Shown: piece by piece, positions 12,935-24,518 of the stretch
How positions within the stretch are numbered: the stretch's first letter is position 1
Layout of the letters: the number at the start of each line of letters is the position of its first letter
Assembly (NCBI GenBank): GCA_001414485.1
Contig: LLEY01000021.1
Span: 248,001-312,000, forward strand
Origin: Calycina herbarum
Taxonomy: Eukaryota; Ascomycota; Leotiomycetes; Helotiales; Pezizellaceae
DNA length: 64,000 nucleotides
Reading direction: 5' to 3'
Program-made: the position numbers and the translations under genes
The notes under the pieces: model-generated
Databases searched by the model: none
Told to the model about the DNA's origin: nothing
Seen by the model: only the letters and a program-made list of their open reading frames with translations

Positions 12935-13865
12935 ATGGTTTCCTCGTCGTCTAACGACGCCGACGCTCCTCCCAAAATGGCTCATCAGGGCGCGATGAGT
13001 GATGCGGCCATCAACGATCGACTCGATAAATTGCGCAAGATTGCGAATAATCCACGCGACTACATGAAATTCCAACAGCAAGCACACGATATTGACCCAA
13101 GTAAGGATCCCGATTGGAGCCGTCGTGGCGAGAGAGAGTCCGATCGCTCGGTTATTGATTGTGTTCGGAAGCTCAAGAACCCCAACACGGACATAGCGAA
13201 GAAGGAGAAATCCCTTCAAAAGGGAGAAAAATCTATTGCAGAGGCACAAGCCAAACTTGCAGAGTATATTCAAGCTGAACAACAGAAGATCGATGCTAGT
13301 CAGGCGAAGGTTGACTGTGACAAGCTAGAGCTCGTTGGAGTTTATACGAAAGGAAGACAGGTCGTACAAACACAGAAGAATTATCTCCATAGGGTCAATA
13401 GTGAGATTATTGAAATGGCCCCATCGTCAGCCATTTCGGCACAACTGAGAGAGATCGATTATTTGAGAATGCTCGACCCATTGGACGTTTATTCTGCTAA
13501 AGAAGATGCGCTGTTGCATGATCTCACCTCTGAACACGGATCAGAATCAGAGTTAGATCCAGAAATCAAGGTATGTCTTACATATTTCATAACCGAATAT
13601 ATAAAACTTATTATTTCACAGGCAAAGGCCACTGCTCTGAATCCAAGAAAGCGACAACTCTCAGCTGATGAAGGAAAGAACTCCGGTCGTCCTGTAAGTT
13701 ACATCTTGAGTTGATGTTCTCTAACGTGTTTCATAGCTAACTTTCATACAGTGTAAGGTCGCTAAGGCAGAGGGAGCTAATGAAGAGAAGACAATAGATG
13801 ATACAGAAAAGGACAGCAAGGGTGTGGCTAAGCCTGAAGAAGAATCTGAATCTGAAGAGGAATAG
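12935..13865 (+). CDS. Hypothetical coiled-coil protein with acidic tail, 3 exons
   Basis: I do not recognise the family. Exons are 12935-13570, 13622-13693 and 13752-13865. The introns (13571-13621 and 13694-13751) start GTATGT and GTAAGT and end CACAG and TACAG, and both are phase 0. The second intron carries an internal GCTAAC branch-site match. The protein is about 273 residues. It has a low-complexity N-terminus (MVSSSSNDADAPPK), a Lys/Glu/Ala/Gln-rich heptad stretch at roughly residues 85-130 that should form a coiled coil, and a C-terminal tail of Glu/Ser repeats (SESEEE). No signal peptide or membrane segment is visible. A further GTAAGT..AATAG intron (about 13873-13929) appears to lie in the 3' leader. 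Codon use and GC are normal and no stop interrupts it, so it looks intact. Confidence 0.75.
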
Positions 13866-15924
13866 ATCAGTGGTAAGTAACAAAATTATCACTCTCGAGC
13901 CTATAAATTTTGCTAACCCTTAAAAATAGGAACCTCGCAACCAAAGCTCTCTATTCCAAATCCACCAGGATCGCGTGGAAAAGAGACTAGGTTCTTCTTC
14001 ACCAAAACACGCACAACAAAAATCAATCTACGCTCCACTTGGCCAGATGGTCTTTTGGTTCTTGTATTGTTATTTTGGGCTTGTAGTGGAAATACTATAG
14101 CATGTTTTCTTTTTTCTCTTTTCTCTTGCCAGACGACAGGATCGTGTTATTTTGCAACGCAGAGATGTATGTATTCTGGGTACTAGGTGTATGATAAGCA
14201 TTGCGCAATTTATATTTCTTGTATCTAGTGTACCATAGACATAGGATAGGAGGCGTTATTGATAGAGGGGTAGGATTGTCTTCGTAGCTAGCTACCGCCA
14301 AAAATATCCATTATTTTCCTTGAATTTTACAAGTGCAGTGCGTGCTCTAATTGAGGGAAACATTACTTTGTCCACAGTAGTAGCTGGGGTAGCTGTCTGG
14401 CGTGTACCTAAGCGAATACTTCGATATAATCACTCTTGCTGAACCTAATCAAAAGCCTCTGTTATTATTCTTACTTATATTGAATTCTATTGCGGAATTC
14501 TTAGGTTAAGTAAGTCGTTTGAATAGAGTGACTTCGAAAATTACGGTTAACAACTCTTCATTATTTCGAGCCTTATTATATATCATCTTTCAGTAGAAAT
14601 ACTTGGAATAACTATTACACCTCGCCTAGTAAACCTCATTTAAATTCGAAGGCTACATGAGGAAAGTAACAAACCATCAAAGGTTAAACAAGTAATTGAT
14701 ATTATGCACATTTCGTTCTATATTCACTCATATGAGCTCTCCAGGAAAGTTAACTCCCCTTTAAGCTTCGCTTAACTTTGGGCCATTTTCAGCCACCAAC
14801 TTTTATGAAGTCAAACAAGTCAATAGGAATGCCAGCGTTGTTCTATTTTGGGCCGCTGTTATGAAGTTCAGCCGAAACTATGATCGGTGTAGTAGTTATC
14901 ATTACCTCACTTATCCGAAATCTCAGTCGTCAACTCTTGACCTCGAACGTATCGATTATATAGACGTTGCTAGATACTAGAGCCTTGCATGGTAACGGAA
15001 GCCGTGCCTTTAAACATACACCTCTATGAGCTTTTAGAGGTGAGTTTGCTGCTACCTTCTATCGTAGGTGCCATCCTCAGCTTCTTCGTGTATAAGCCGA
15101 TTCCAAGAGTATCAGACTTTATGACAAATCCCTCTCTTCAAGTGAAATCTCTTCCTAGGAATTGAGCTAAGACCATTCAATGACTCGAAGATTACCTACA
15201 AATACAACCTCGTCAATATGAGAGTCGATTGATCAGCTTTATAATCTTAGTCTGACCCAAAGAGTTTTCTCATATAAATTCCAAGCTAGTACCAAGCACC
15301 AGACTTGTTAGAATCGTCACCTATTCGCCAAATTCGTACTAAAAAACGACGTTTTATCACTTAGTTTTCTCAACATCAAAACTTAATATTGATATCTGAG
15401 AGGAACAAAAGCCACTAAAGTCACAAGTATACTCCTATAACTCACCAGAGACGTATAACAGGACTCCATTTTTTATAAAAAAAAGAAGAATAATAAAAAA
15501 ATTGGGATTCTCTGTTCTTTCAAACACTCCCATCGAGTTACACACAACTCGCGAGCGGCAAGGCCCTCCTCTACGTATTCTTCAACCTCGACACCACCTC
15601 TGAAATAATACCCACCATCTTTCCACAAGTCTCGTTTCAAAAAAAAATTCAAGAAATAGTCTGACAAGCCTTCAAAAACTGACATAGGAAACGCGCTAGA
15701 GCGCCCCTTTCGTACGCCCTCTCCTTCATATCTTCATTTCTGTTGGTATCACAATAACGACGAGCTCGTAATCATAACCCAAAGAAATAACAGGAGAGCG
15801 AGGTAGGCTCAGGAGTGACAGGAAGGAAACTAGGATTTAAAAACTGGCTCCAGACGTTCCCGTACGACCAAGACAAGAAAAACCCCCAAGCACTTAGAAA
15901 TTTGAGAACAGGATAGACGCGAAA
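13866..15924. other. Long intergenic region, nothing recognised
   Basis: Apart from the probable 3' UTR of the upstream gene, I find only short frames without family features. No terminal repeats or tRNA are seen. The stretch before 15925 is the 3' flank of the HET gene. Confidence 0.45.
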
Positions 15925-17430
15925 TTACATAACTGTAATGACCGTATCCTCCACTCCCTTAAAATAATGCTCGTCATCAAGATAGCAAAGCCCATCCCTC
16001 CTAAAAACCCCCTTCCGTCCCGCAACAGCACTTAAAACCAAACCACACCCTTCATCCTGAGCAACACCCAGCTCCAAACAGAACACCACGCTTCCCCTTC
16101 TCTTCTTTGTACTATGCCTCTGATCTGGCCATTTGTCCCTCTTGTCCATCCACACAGCCATTTTCTTCTTCCTCCCATCATTTAGTATCAGCTCCATCGT
16201 TCCGTCCTGGACACGTGCGGGGAGAAGGAAACCACGGAGTGTAATGGAACCAGAGAGACATTCCCCAAACGGCGAGGAGGGATCTTTAAGTTGGATGGAG
16301 CTGGAGAGAAGAGAGATGCGGGGTTTGAAACCCTTCTGCGCTATAACAGGGTGGTAGGTGATATTTCCGTCGACAGAGGCCCACGACCAAGAGGGCGCTC
16401 GATAATTCGTCGGCACGCTTGGGGGGATCACACTTCCATATACCAGATGCGTGTGTCGCCAGCTTAGCCCTCCGGTTATATTCTGCTTCCACAACCCAGC
16501 GAGATATTCGAATTGTGTGGACTGATAGTACTTGGCGGCAATACCCGATAGAGCCGGAAGTTTATCACTTTGGACCGAAAGCTTACGACTGCTAAACTCG
16601 CAGACGGTGCGTTCCCATGCGGTGAATAAGTCTCCACGACTATCTTTTAATCGAGTCCTGGCGAAAGGACCGATTTTCGTACCGTCAACGCCCTGTTGTT
16701 GCTCGTGGCAATCCCAGTACATTTGCTCGTGACCGAAGATGAGAACCCGGGGCGAGAGTACACGTTCCTGTAAAGCCCAGCCTCTTTGGTATAGTGGCTC
16801 TTTCTCCAGTGCTCGATCGCGTGTGGAATTCTGTGCCCTCCGATCAGGTTGATTGAGTGGATACTTCTTCTGGTCAGGACGTAGAAGACCCGCATCAACA
16901 TGTGGGCTTATAGCCGCTGAGATGGTTAAGAAAGCCCCGCCATAAACATCTGCCATTTCTGGGTATTCTGACCCCCAATCCCCGCCTGGCCCCTGAATGA
17001 TACAAAGCGCGTCAATCCATATATATCTGATGTTCAAACTTCTTGTAAGTAAAATGGCATGCCGTATAGTTTGCGGGAATGTATTCAATGAAATTGACTT
17101 TTTTCTTTCCTCCAAATTAGAGCACGTAGTTTTGATATTGTTCTCTGGGTTTCCCCAGCAATAGCTCAAGGCGGTATACCTATATGTACCAGGCATAACC
17201 TTGAGGCTGTTAGGAACAAAAAGGTGGGGTTCCTGGGACCCATCTTGTGGTCCGACGTCAACTAGCCGAGTGGGAAAGCGAGTGTAAACATGCTCAGAGC
17301 AAACAACATGTTCTTTGCGACATGAATGGAGCCACTGGGAAGCATTCTGTATTGATTCTTCAAGCCATCTAGCCTCGTAAACTAAGTTTAATCTGATAGA
17401 AGGAGTAAGCGACTTGCTTTGATGCAACAC
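15925..17430 (-). CDS. HET domain protein (heterokaryon incompatibility type)
   Basis: A single uninterrupted frame of 501 residues. The HET domain occupies roughly residues 84-240, with the classical blocks ALSYCWG (about 87-93), a Thr/Pro-containing stretch leading to IRYIWIDALCIIQ (about 134-146), the DW..E..MADVYGGAFLTISA block (about 150-175) and GWALQERVLSPR (about 216-227). HET domains are found in fungal allorecognition proteins, where they can trigger cell death after fusion of unlike individuals, and also in many uncharacterised relatives. No NACHT, WD40 or ankyrin partner domain is present, so this is a stand-alone HET protein as is common in large ascomycete families. The ATG at 17430 gives a normal N-terminus, and an upstream stop prevents extension. 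The region after residue 250 is not recognisable beyond the usual variable C-terminal part. The domain call is firm; the biological role is inferred. Confidence 0.9.
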   Translation of the reverse strand: MLHQSKSLTPSIRLNLVYEARWLEESIQNASQWLHSCRKEHVVCSEHVYTRFPTRLVDVGPQDGSQEPHLFVPNSLKVMPGTYRYTALSYCWGNPENNIKTTCSNLEERKKSISLNTFPQTIRHAILLTRSLNIRYIWIDALCIIQGPGGDWGSEYPEMADVYGGAFLTISAAISPHVDAGLLRPDQKKYPLNQPDRRAQNSTRDRALEKEPLYQRGWALQERVLSPRVLIFGHEQMYWDCHEQQQGVDGTKIGPFARTRLKDSRGDLFTAWERTVCEFSSRKLSVQSDKLPALSGIAAKYYQSTQFEYLAGLWKQNITGGLSWRHTHLVYGSVIPPSVPTNYRAPSWSWASVDGNITYHPVIAQKGFKPRISLLSSSIQLKDPSSPFGECLSGSITLRGFLLPARVQDGTMELILNDGRKKKMAVWMDKRDKWPDQRHSTKKRRGSVVFCLELGVAQDEGCGLVLSAVAGRKGVFRRDGLCYLDDEHYFKGVEDTVITVM

Positions 17431-18324
17431 ATATGCAAATACATATTATATTGCCAGGATAAGGAGAGAATTACTGTTCCATTGCAACCGATTCAACAGG
17501 GAATGCCAGAGGTTAAGAATAAATGGCTGGGAGAAGAGGTATGCAAAAGAGGAATGGCAACGACTAGCACATCCGAGACTACACTTGAGCGCTAACAAAT
17601 GGCAATGATGGATACTGAACCATGGAGCCTGGACAAATTTGTGAGAAGAAAACAACGTAGAACAACATGCCAATCTTGAAAGTACGTCGTCGGAAAAGTT
17701 GAGGGTTTAATATAAATGCACCTGGGGGCTCAGCGTGGCTCAGACATGCGCGTAAGCGCTAGAATCTTTGATAGGTGGTGAGCACCAGACCGAAAATAAG
17801 ACCTGGGGGGGCAAAATGCAACTGAAGATCGCCCAAACAAGCACAAACAAAACTCCCCGAAGACGAAAGAGAGGGGAGATAACTTCTGGGCACTTGCAAG
17901 GCTTGTGGTCTGTACTACTAGGTGAGTCAACTCGACTGGGGACAACACTTACTGTTCGCTCAGGAAATGTGACATCTTCCCCGGTATCGGTTGAATTGTC
18001 GAGTTTGGTCGAGGTGTGAGTAATGGGTTTATTTTCATGTCACTAAGCAGGACGAACGATGATACTGGAGTAGAACCTCATCAGTTCATTTGTGCAACGT
18101 CGAATGACGACTCGTTCTAAAGTAATTATTAGCAGTATGCCACAATGATTCCTGAAGAAGCCTACCTGGATTGCAAGATCATACACGCCGATATGCTCCC
18201 TATAAGCACATCGGCTTACATTTTCCACCGCGGTATAACAGCCATCATGTCTCCATCATGTCTTGTGGCTTTCCGGATACTGGTGTACCCCCATATGCTT
18301 CCAATTCCTCTCTATCTCGCCGAA
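17431..18324. other. Intergenic between HET gene and Y14
   Basis: It holds the upstream flank of the HET gene and the downstream flank of the Y14 gene, both transcribed leftwards. Nothing else is recognised. Confidence 0.5.
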
Positions 18325-18859
18325 CTATTCTGCCATCTCGTCCCTGCCAGCTGGACTGCGGCTGCGGCTTCTCGCTCTTCCCTTCGCAGGTGGTCGCCCA
18401 GCTTTGCCCTTTCCTGGCGGTGGTCGTACAAATGCAAAGTCCACCTCAATCGTCTGGTCGAGTAACTTGGTACCATTCGCTCCGTCGATGGCAGCGCGTG
18501 CCTCGTCGAGAGTTGGGTATTCGATGAGTGCGTAGCCCTGTCATTAGTTCATTAGATTAGCATATCATCCCTTATCATGAAGCATTTAGCAAATGCGACC
18601 GAGTGTAACATACCTTTACATAACCTGTTCTGCGATCCAAATTCAAGTGCAAATTCTTGATCTCCCCAAAGTCTGCGAACAAGTCGTTTAGATCCTCCTC
18701 ACTAGCCTCTTCGTGGACATTGGTGACAATAACGATCCAGCCTTCAATGGAGCGGACGGCGGTCGCGCCGGTTTGGGTGGCCATCGAGGCATTTTTGGGG
18801 TTGTTTTGGGTGGGCGATGCTGGCGCATCAACGTCTACGTCCATTTCGACGTCGGCCAT
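18325..18859 (-). CDS. Y14: RNA-binding protein Y14 / RBM8A (exon junction complex core)
   Basis: Two exons (18614-18859 and 18325-18537) are separated by a 76-bp intron with GTATGT donor, a GCTAAT branch site and GACAG acceptor, phase 0. The protein has 152 residues. After an acidic N-terminus ([15 protein letters not shown]) comes one RRM at about residues 40-120. Signature Y14 segments are [38 protein letters not shown] and GYALIEY. A C-terminal Arg/Ser/Gly tail ([12 protein letters not shown]) follows, as in animal and plant Y14. In the known complex Y14 pairs with Mago and sits with eIF4A3 on spliced mRNA, acting in the nucleus and during export. The length and order match the family closely. 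Nothing in the sequence suggests damage. Confidence 0.95.
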
Positions 18860-19471
18860 GATGGGGGATTGAATTGGGGGTTTGTAGTTTCAAAAAGGAG
18901 GAAGTTTGAAGAAGTTTGAGGATTCTCGTGGTTGTGGAGTTGAGGAGTTGGGATGGTGTTGATAGAGCGTTCGTGGTTGAACTTCCAGGTTGTTGCGATC
19001 TTTTTGGGGCTTCCCTTCAGCCTCGTCCCCGCTGCCTTGCGCACCACCATCTCTCACCAACACCTTCGTTCAACCTTCAACACCACAACGATATATAAAT
19101 CTCAGCCCAACCTTACGATGATTCCTGACAGAAGAACGGTCATCTTCGATTCGCTTTCAAAAGAAGTGACGGCTACTGTGGCTCGCGGATAACTTCTTCC
19201 ATCCCCCTCCCAACCCCTCTCCGAATATGGCGATGAGGAGAATCACCCCATTTCAATCGACGATGGGTATCTTTCGGTGGATTGCCTTTCAGTAAAATCA
19301 CAATATACTACTAGTCTTGATTGCAGGGCCTCACGACCGAGACTGAAGTCTTCAAATCCAGGAATGCCATGGATTTGTTCACCTAGCCTTACAACTATAT
19401 ACAATTTCTACAAAACGATTCCCACCATATCTACACAACACCAATTTTCCAATCGCTTTTCAAGAAAACAT
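18860..19471. other. Intergenic, shared flank of Y14 and the lactonase gene
   Basis: It contains the 5' flank of Y14 and the 3' flank of the lactonase gene. No further gene is supported; the short frames here have no family features. Confidence 0.5.
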
Positions 19472-20679
19472 CTAGCTGAACCAAACAGCATTAGCAGGAC
19501 CTTGCTCCAAATCCACATGCGCAACAGCAGCCACGCTCGCCCCATCATCAGCAATCTTCCACACCTCAAGGAAGTTTGACCCCGAATCAGTAATAGCAAA
19601 GATCTGCTCATCGAACTTAGCTGGAGAAACCGCATTCGCAGATCCACCACTGTTAGTCGTTGGCTCCAAGAACAATTGGGAGGTGACAGCTCCAGTATCA
19701 GCATCAAGAGCGAAAGCAGAAACATATCCCGGAATTCCAACAGTTCGAGATCTGGTAGCTGCGAGGAGATATTTTGGGGAGGTGGATATTCCGTCTCCTG
19801 AAATCAGGACTTCACCGGCCCAGTAGTTCGTTTGGTTTGTGTAGCCTTCTGGGAGGAGGGAGTAGGTGGTGTTTGTGAAGGTCAAAAGTCCGGTGGTATT
19901 ATCTCTCTCGTAGGAAGCGATGGAGCTGGCGGCCTCATACACAGCAAACGCCCATCCTCCATTCGGGTGGACGGTGATATGTCTCGGATCTGAGTCCGAT
20001 GCTGCTTGGAGGTGTTGGAGCTCCTCAACTGTTCCGGTGGTGCTGTCATACGAGTGAACCCAGACGCCATTTCCTATATCGTCTGCAGAATAGAAGAACT
20101 TGTTGTCGGGAGACAAGTCGGAGCCGTGGACACCGGCGGAAGTGTCGTATGTGACGTTCCCTGAGACGCTTCCTAAGGTTCCGGCATTGTCGACGGCAAT
20201 CACGATACTGGGACAGGCGCCTCCATATGGAGTTCCAAAAACTTGGTATGGAGATTCAGTGGCTACACTGATGAAGTTCGCATTGTCGCATCCGGATGGG
20301 GTGGAAACATTGCTCTGGTATGTCAAACTCATATCAGAACCGATTGCATAACTCTGGAAGTAGCCCGTGGTGGCTACGTATAAGTTCTGAAGTCGCGACT
20401 TTTGTTGGTTAGCTTCGTTCATCAGTGAGTTCCTGGGTTATTTCCGGTACCTACATCGAGGGAAATCCATTTCTGGCCATTGATTGCGGATGTGGTGGTG
20501 GTATTCACAAGTGTGAGAGCCTCAGTAACATCATCATATTCCAATCCAACAATGTTTGAGCCGGCGAAGAAACCGGCATACATGAAATGAGTGTCTGCAA
20601 GTGCTGGCGCAACTAAGGCCGCAAATGCGAGGATTGCAGAGGATGAATGCATCATGTTGAAGTCTGGAAAGAAATTCAA
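19472..20679 (-). CDS. Secreted lactonase-fold protein, carboxy-cis,cis-muconate cyclase-like
   Basis: Exon 1 is 20455-20679 and exon 2 is 19472-20398. The intron has a GTAGGT donor, a GCTAAC branch site and an AAAAG acceptor; this donor was chosen because it keeps phase 0, and a nearby GTACCG alternative does not. The protein has about 383 residues. A hydrophobic signal peptide (HSSSAILAFAALVAPALA, residues 11-28) predicts secretion. The rest shows the seven-bladed lactonase propeller pattern: GVHGSDLSPDNKFFYSADD, SDPRHITVHPNGGWAFAVYE and NSGGSANAVSP followed by an AITDSGSNFLEVW stretch. These correspond to conserved blocks of Neurospora carboxy-cis,cis-muconate cyclase, which lactonises 3-carboxymuconate in the protocatechuate branch of aromatic breakdown. 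The characterised enzyme is cytosolic, so a secreted relative may act on another substrate. Several NXT sites suggest glycosylation. The family call is firm; the substrate is inferred. Confidence 0.88.
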
Positions 20680-23156
20680 ACGAGAGAATACAGGAGAAAG
20701 AATGGAGTTGAAGATGAAGAGAAGAAAGAACTTATTCTTGGCAGCAGAATCACTCCATTATGTATTCCCAACCCCTAGATAAAAATACTTTCTCCCCTCA
20801 TTCAATTTCATCAAGCCTCTAAACAAGCCTTTACACCGTCCACGATCCATCATCGACTACAAGCCTCGCGAACACGTCAAGGTGGACTGAAAGGATCTGG
20901 AAATACCCCAGGCTGATATTACTCGAAAAATTGCGTCGTGCACCGTTCACCAGCTCTTCCTAGCACACACAACGAATTAAGAGGGCTGCAAATCAAAGCA
21001 TTTGAAATCCATGGAGCTGCTGGTGGTGCTGGTGTTTGCATGAAACATTATCGGACGTAAGCGTATGGAGGTGGGGTACGCGTCTTTTGGGATGGTAGTG
21101 GGGTTGGGATGTGATCCACTTTCCGGCAGTGCTGCGAAGGTTTTTTTGGGTTATATGTTTGAAAGGTGCGCGAAGATTTTGGTTATCTGGACGCAGAGTC
21201 GGAGGTGTATTTTCATATTGTGGGAGTGGTTACTTTGTGCTTCTTTTGCGTGATTTTTTGGAGCAAGGAAAGACCCTCGATTCTCCTCCTCGCGATCCGC
21301 GAAAGTTTCCCCCGGTTTGATGGGCGAAGGGGGAAGGCTATTTTGGGTTTGTTTTGTTTTGTTTCTTTGATGAATATTGAGAGATTAATCTGTTGGGTTT
21401 CGATTTTTCAGTTGTGTTTATTGCTTTCGACCTAAATTGTCGTTCTACGGTTTTTTCGTCGGGTTTGGTTGCTGGGAATCCATCCATAACTTCCAGGTCG
21501 AGAAGCGGAGTGCGAAATAATTCTCCACTGCTATTGTTATTCTCCTTGTCGCATTTGACGATTGCAAAAGTTTTCAAGTTTCGAGAAAATTCCCTGCTGC
21601 TCCCGATACGTAGACGTCTTGTTCGATGGCTTTCGTATGAGAATCTGATCTCGTTTTCGGTGTAAGAATTGCCCTTACTTGGATCGTCTTGATAAGCTAC
21701 GCTTATACACTCAAAACTTGTAGCAAGCTCTAAGAGGTTATCCGTTAGATGTTCAATTTTTTGGGTGCTGTATTAAATTCCTTGTTGAATTGCCTGAGAT
21801 AATAATAGTGAGCTGTAGTAAGTTCCCTCTGTGTTATTTAGCCTGTTTGCTTTCTGTCTGAATCGTTGTTTGCGTATTTCATTCGTAAAGAGGTTTTAGA
21901 TATGTGTTTAAATAGTTTGTTGAAAGCAAGGAAATTTGACAGTTACTTGAAGAGTAAGTTAAAAAATAGGTAAATATGATACTTATTTTTGTAAGTAGAA
22001 CCAAGTAAATCTAATACTTAACTTTATCAAAAATAGGTAAATCTGATCTTGCTTTACTTAATTCTCTACTTCATGTCCTCTTTTTTACTACAAGTTCAAG
22101 TACTACGACATCCATTATTACTTTCCAGTCGCAGCTCACCTACTATTTCATCCTTTACTATTTCATTTTTTTGTCGTATTACTTTCTCGCTCTCAATTCT
22201 CTCTCACTCATACGATTTTATGTTGTTTTTAGTGGGAATTTTTAGTCTATGATAGACTAAAACGATGTGCAACAAAATATGCACGTCAAGTCCCAAAGAG
22301 GGAATAAAGGGGTAAAGTGGCTGATATTATTGTGGCTGAACTCGTGACAGGCCCCCTCGAATGTGCAAGTGGTGCTGATTGGACGAGGTCTCGGTGAGGA
22401 TTTATTCTTTCGTCTTATTTGATATGACTTGTTGAAGTGTTGATTCGGAGTATATTTTTTGGCCCATGTATCGAATTCAAAGTCATGTAAGAGTACGGAT
22501 CATGAGGCTACTAGTCATTGCCATGATCTCCCGGCAATGTATCCTGTACTTTGGAAACTATTTCTTGGGTCTTTTGTGTTTACATTCGCTGGTATCTCAT
22601 CTGCATTTTATTTCAGTCCATTGTTTGGATTTTTGAACGAGAACCGCGACCACTTAATTCCACGGCGGACAACTGTAATAACAGTTGTATTTTACCACCA
22701 ATCACAGACTATCTCTCATCGAAATGAATAGTGTCAGCAGTTGGGATGAAGTCGCTCAAGCGAAATCTGTGGAAATTTAGATTAAATGTCTGATCAAGCT
22801 TTTAATCTAAAGTCTCGGCAGATACGCTAGCATGGCCACCTCCAACACTAGCTGGTGGAATATACCCACCTGATTTTCCAGTTATGATTGCCACTAGATA
22901 GATCAGGACGTGGTTTGCTCTCGGCAATTACTGTCACAAATTTCAATATCCAGAAGAGATGAAGAACCGGCACTGGGAGACGATGCATTCCCTGGGTGTG
23001 TACGCATATAACATCAAGATCTCCACATCTCCCCCCTTTCAGACTCGACTGCCATCCATCATCGACTCCCACGACCCAAATCAAAACACCAAGATGCACT
23101 AGACCACCCCCGTCCTCTCCCTTCAGCTCCACGTGCACTCAGTCTCCCCCCAACAA
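20680..23156. other. Long intergenic region, no secure gene
   Basis: The first part is the promoter side of the lactonase gene. A plus-strand frame at 22459-22731 has one hydrophobic stretch (LFLGSFVFTFAGISSAFYF) that might be a transporter fragment, but nothing around it continues a family. A short perfect palindrome (TTTTAGTCTATGATAGACTAAAA, split by one base, near 22240-22262) is the only structured element noted. Confidence 0.4.
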
Positions 23157-24518
23157 TTGATATGTTTCTCCTACGGCCAGCTCGTAATCGAACGTCTCGA
23201 TCCCCTCGTCAATCCCGGCTCAACATCCACTCCCCACTTGCACCAAGTAGGCAGCGGCGATTCCTTCAATGCCTCTATGCCCCCGGTTGATTACGACCCT
23301 TCTAAACAGTCTGCTTGCACTACATGTACTTTCTCGGAGGACCTCAAATTATTGGACGGCGAATCTTTATTTTAAGGCGGGGAATGGGACGCTGAAGAGG
23401 GTACCGCTGATGGCGAATTAGGGGTTTAAAGCTGATGGGGAACTGACGGTTTATTATATTCCGCCTTATGATGGGAAGACTAAGGTTACTGCTTTTAAGC
23501 CTGTAAGTCTCCTCTGGGATTTCCATTGAGATGGTTCGGGACGTGTGGGATGTGAGGGATGTAAGAACTGACTAAGGATAGGGATTCTGTATGCTGGCTG
23601 GTGATCCGATGTTACGTTCTTCAAAAGGGATGCTGAAATAGATTTGTCATCGGTGTTTTAGTACTATTAATCAGGTTCCTTTTGGGGGTGCGACTTGTAC
23701 GGGGGAGGATACCGCGAGTTTTCCGACGAAGATGTGTCAGGGTGGGATTCGTTCCACGGTTACTTTTCCGACGTACGCTAGTTTACCCCTTTGTTTTCTC
23801 GCTTCCGGTCGTTCATCTTGTTCTTTTTCATCTCGGCATCGAATTCGATAAATATATCATGATGCTAATCTTCAAAACAGATGCTGGGATGGAAAAACGC
23901 TCGATACTCCAGACCACAAATCCCACGTCGCCTACCTAAGCAGCGGAACATTCGAAAGCACAGGTATGCCCTCCCTCCCGACCCCCTTTATCGCTCGCTA
24001 ACACCCAAACCCACGAATACAGGACCATGTCCTTCAACCCATCCAGTCCGTCTACCTCAAGCAATGTACGAAATAATGTGGGATAGCCGACAGTTCAACA
24101 CCAAAGATCTCTAGCCGGTCGATACAAAACAACAATCTTTCGTTTATAGCACCGGTGATGGGTAAGTATTCATCCCCCTCCTCCCGACTACAAGGGGCAC
24201 AACTGATAGAGAAAATAGAACTCGATATGGCCAACACGGCGATTACCTCTTCGGATGGAAAGACACTAGTCTCCAACGAGCTCTTGATGCGAGATGTGCG
24301 AATGCGCAGTGTAAGTAGTTGAAGTCTCAGACTTCGGAGGAGGCTATGAAGTGTGCTAAGCCACAGGATTTCAGGGTGGAGACGGAGGGGTGTAAATTTT
24401 CTTCTTTTATACTTGTTTTGTTTTAAAGGGGGGACTGGGCAGTGGATTTGGCTAACTTAAGTGTGTAAATGTAGGGCTTACGCAGTTGCCAGGAGGGTTG
24501 CCAATTACTTATGCTTGA
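23157..24518 (+). pseudogene. DUF1996 domain protein, degraded
   Basis: Fragments of a DUF1996 (PF09362) secreted protein occur in the correct order: a GQLVIERLDPLVNPG stretch, DYDPSKQSACTTCTF, then [77 protein letters not shown] and a terminal LTQLPGGLPITYA. A one-base frameshift separates SEDLK from YWTANLYF near 23350. At least four in-frame TAG codons occur (near 23419, 23639, 24112 and 24313), each at a place where the family has Gln or Trp, so each needs only one C-to-T or G-to-A change. Introns such as the one starting GTAAGT near 23503 are still recognisable, and the N-terminal signal peptide is not found. The function of DUF1996 proteins is unknown. Being RIP-like but otherwise GC-normal, the gene seems to have died fairly recently. 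Confidence 0.8.

Noticed and set aside
12911..13282. Minus-strand frame of 123 codons opposite the coiled-coil gene
   Set aside because: It is the antisense shadow of exon 1 of the 12935 gene and has no family features.
15473..15685. 70-codon minus-strand frame downstream of the HET gene
   Set aside because: Ends in a poly-Phe run from a homopolymer and has no recognisable features.
22240..22262. Short near-perfect palindrome
   Set aside because: About 10-bp arms with one central base; no partner element, gene end or repeat context gives it a role.
22459..22731. Possible transporter fragment
   Set aside because: One hydrophobic stretch only, no motif, and nothing on either side continues it.
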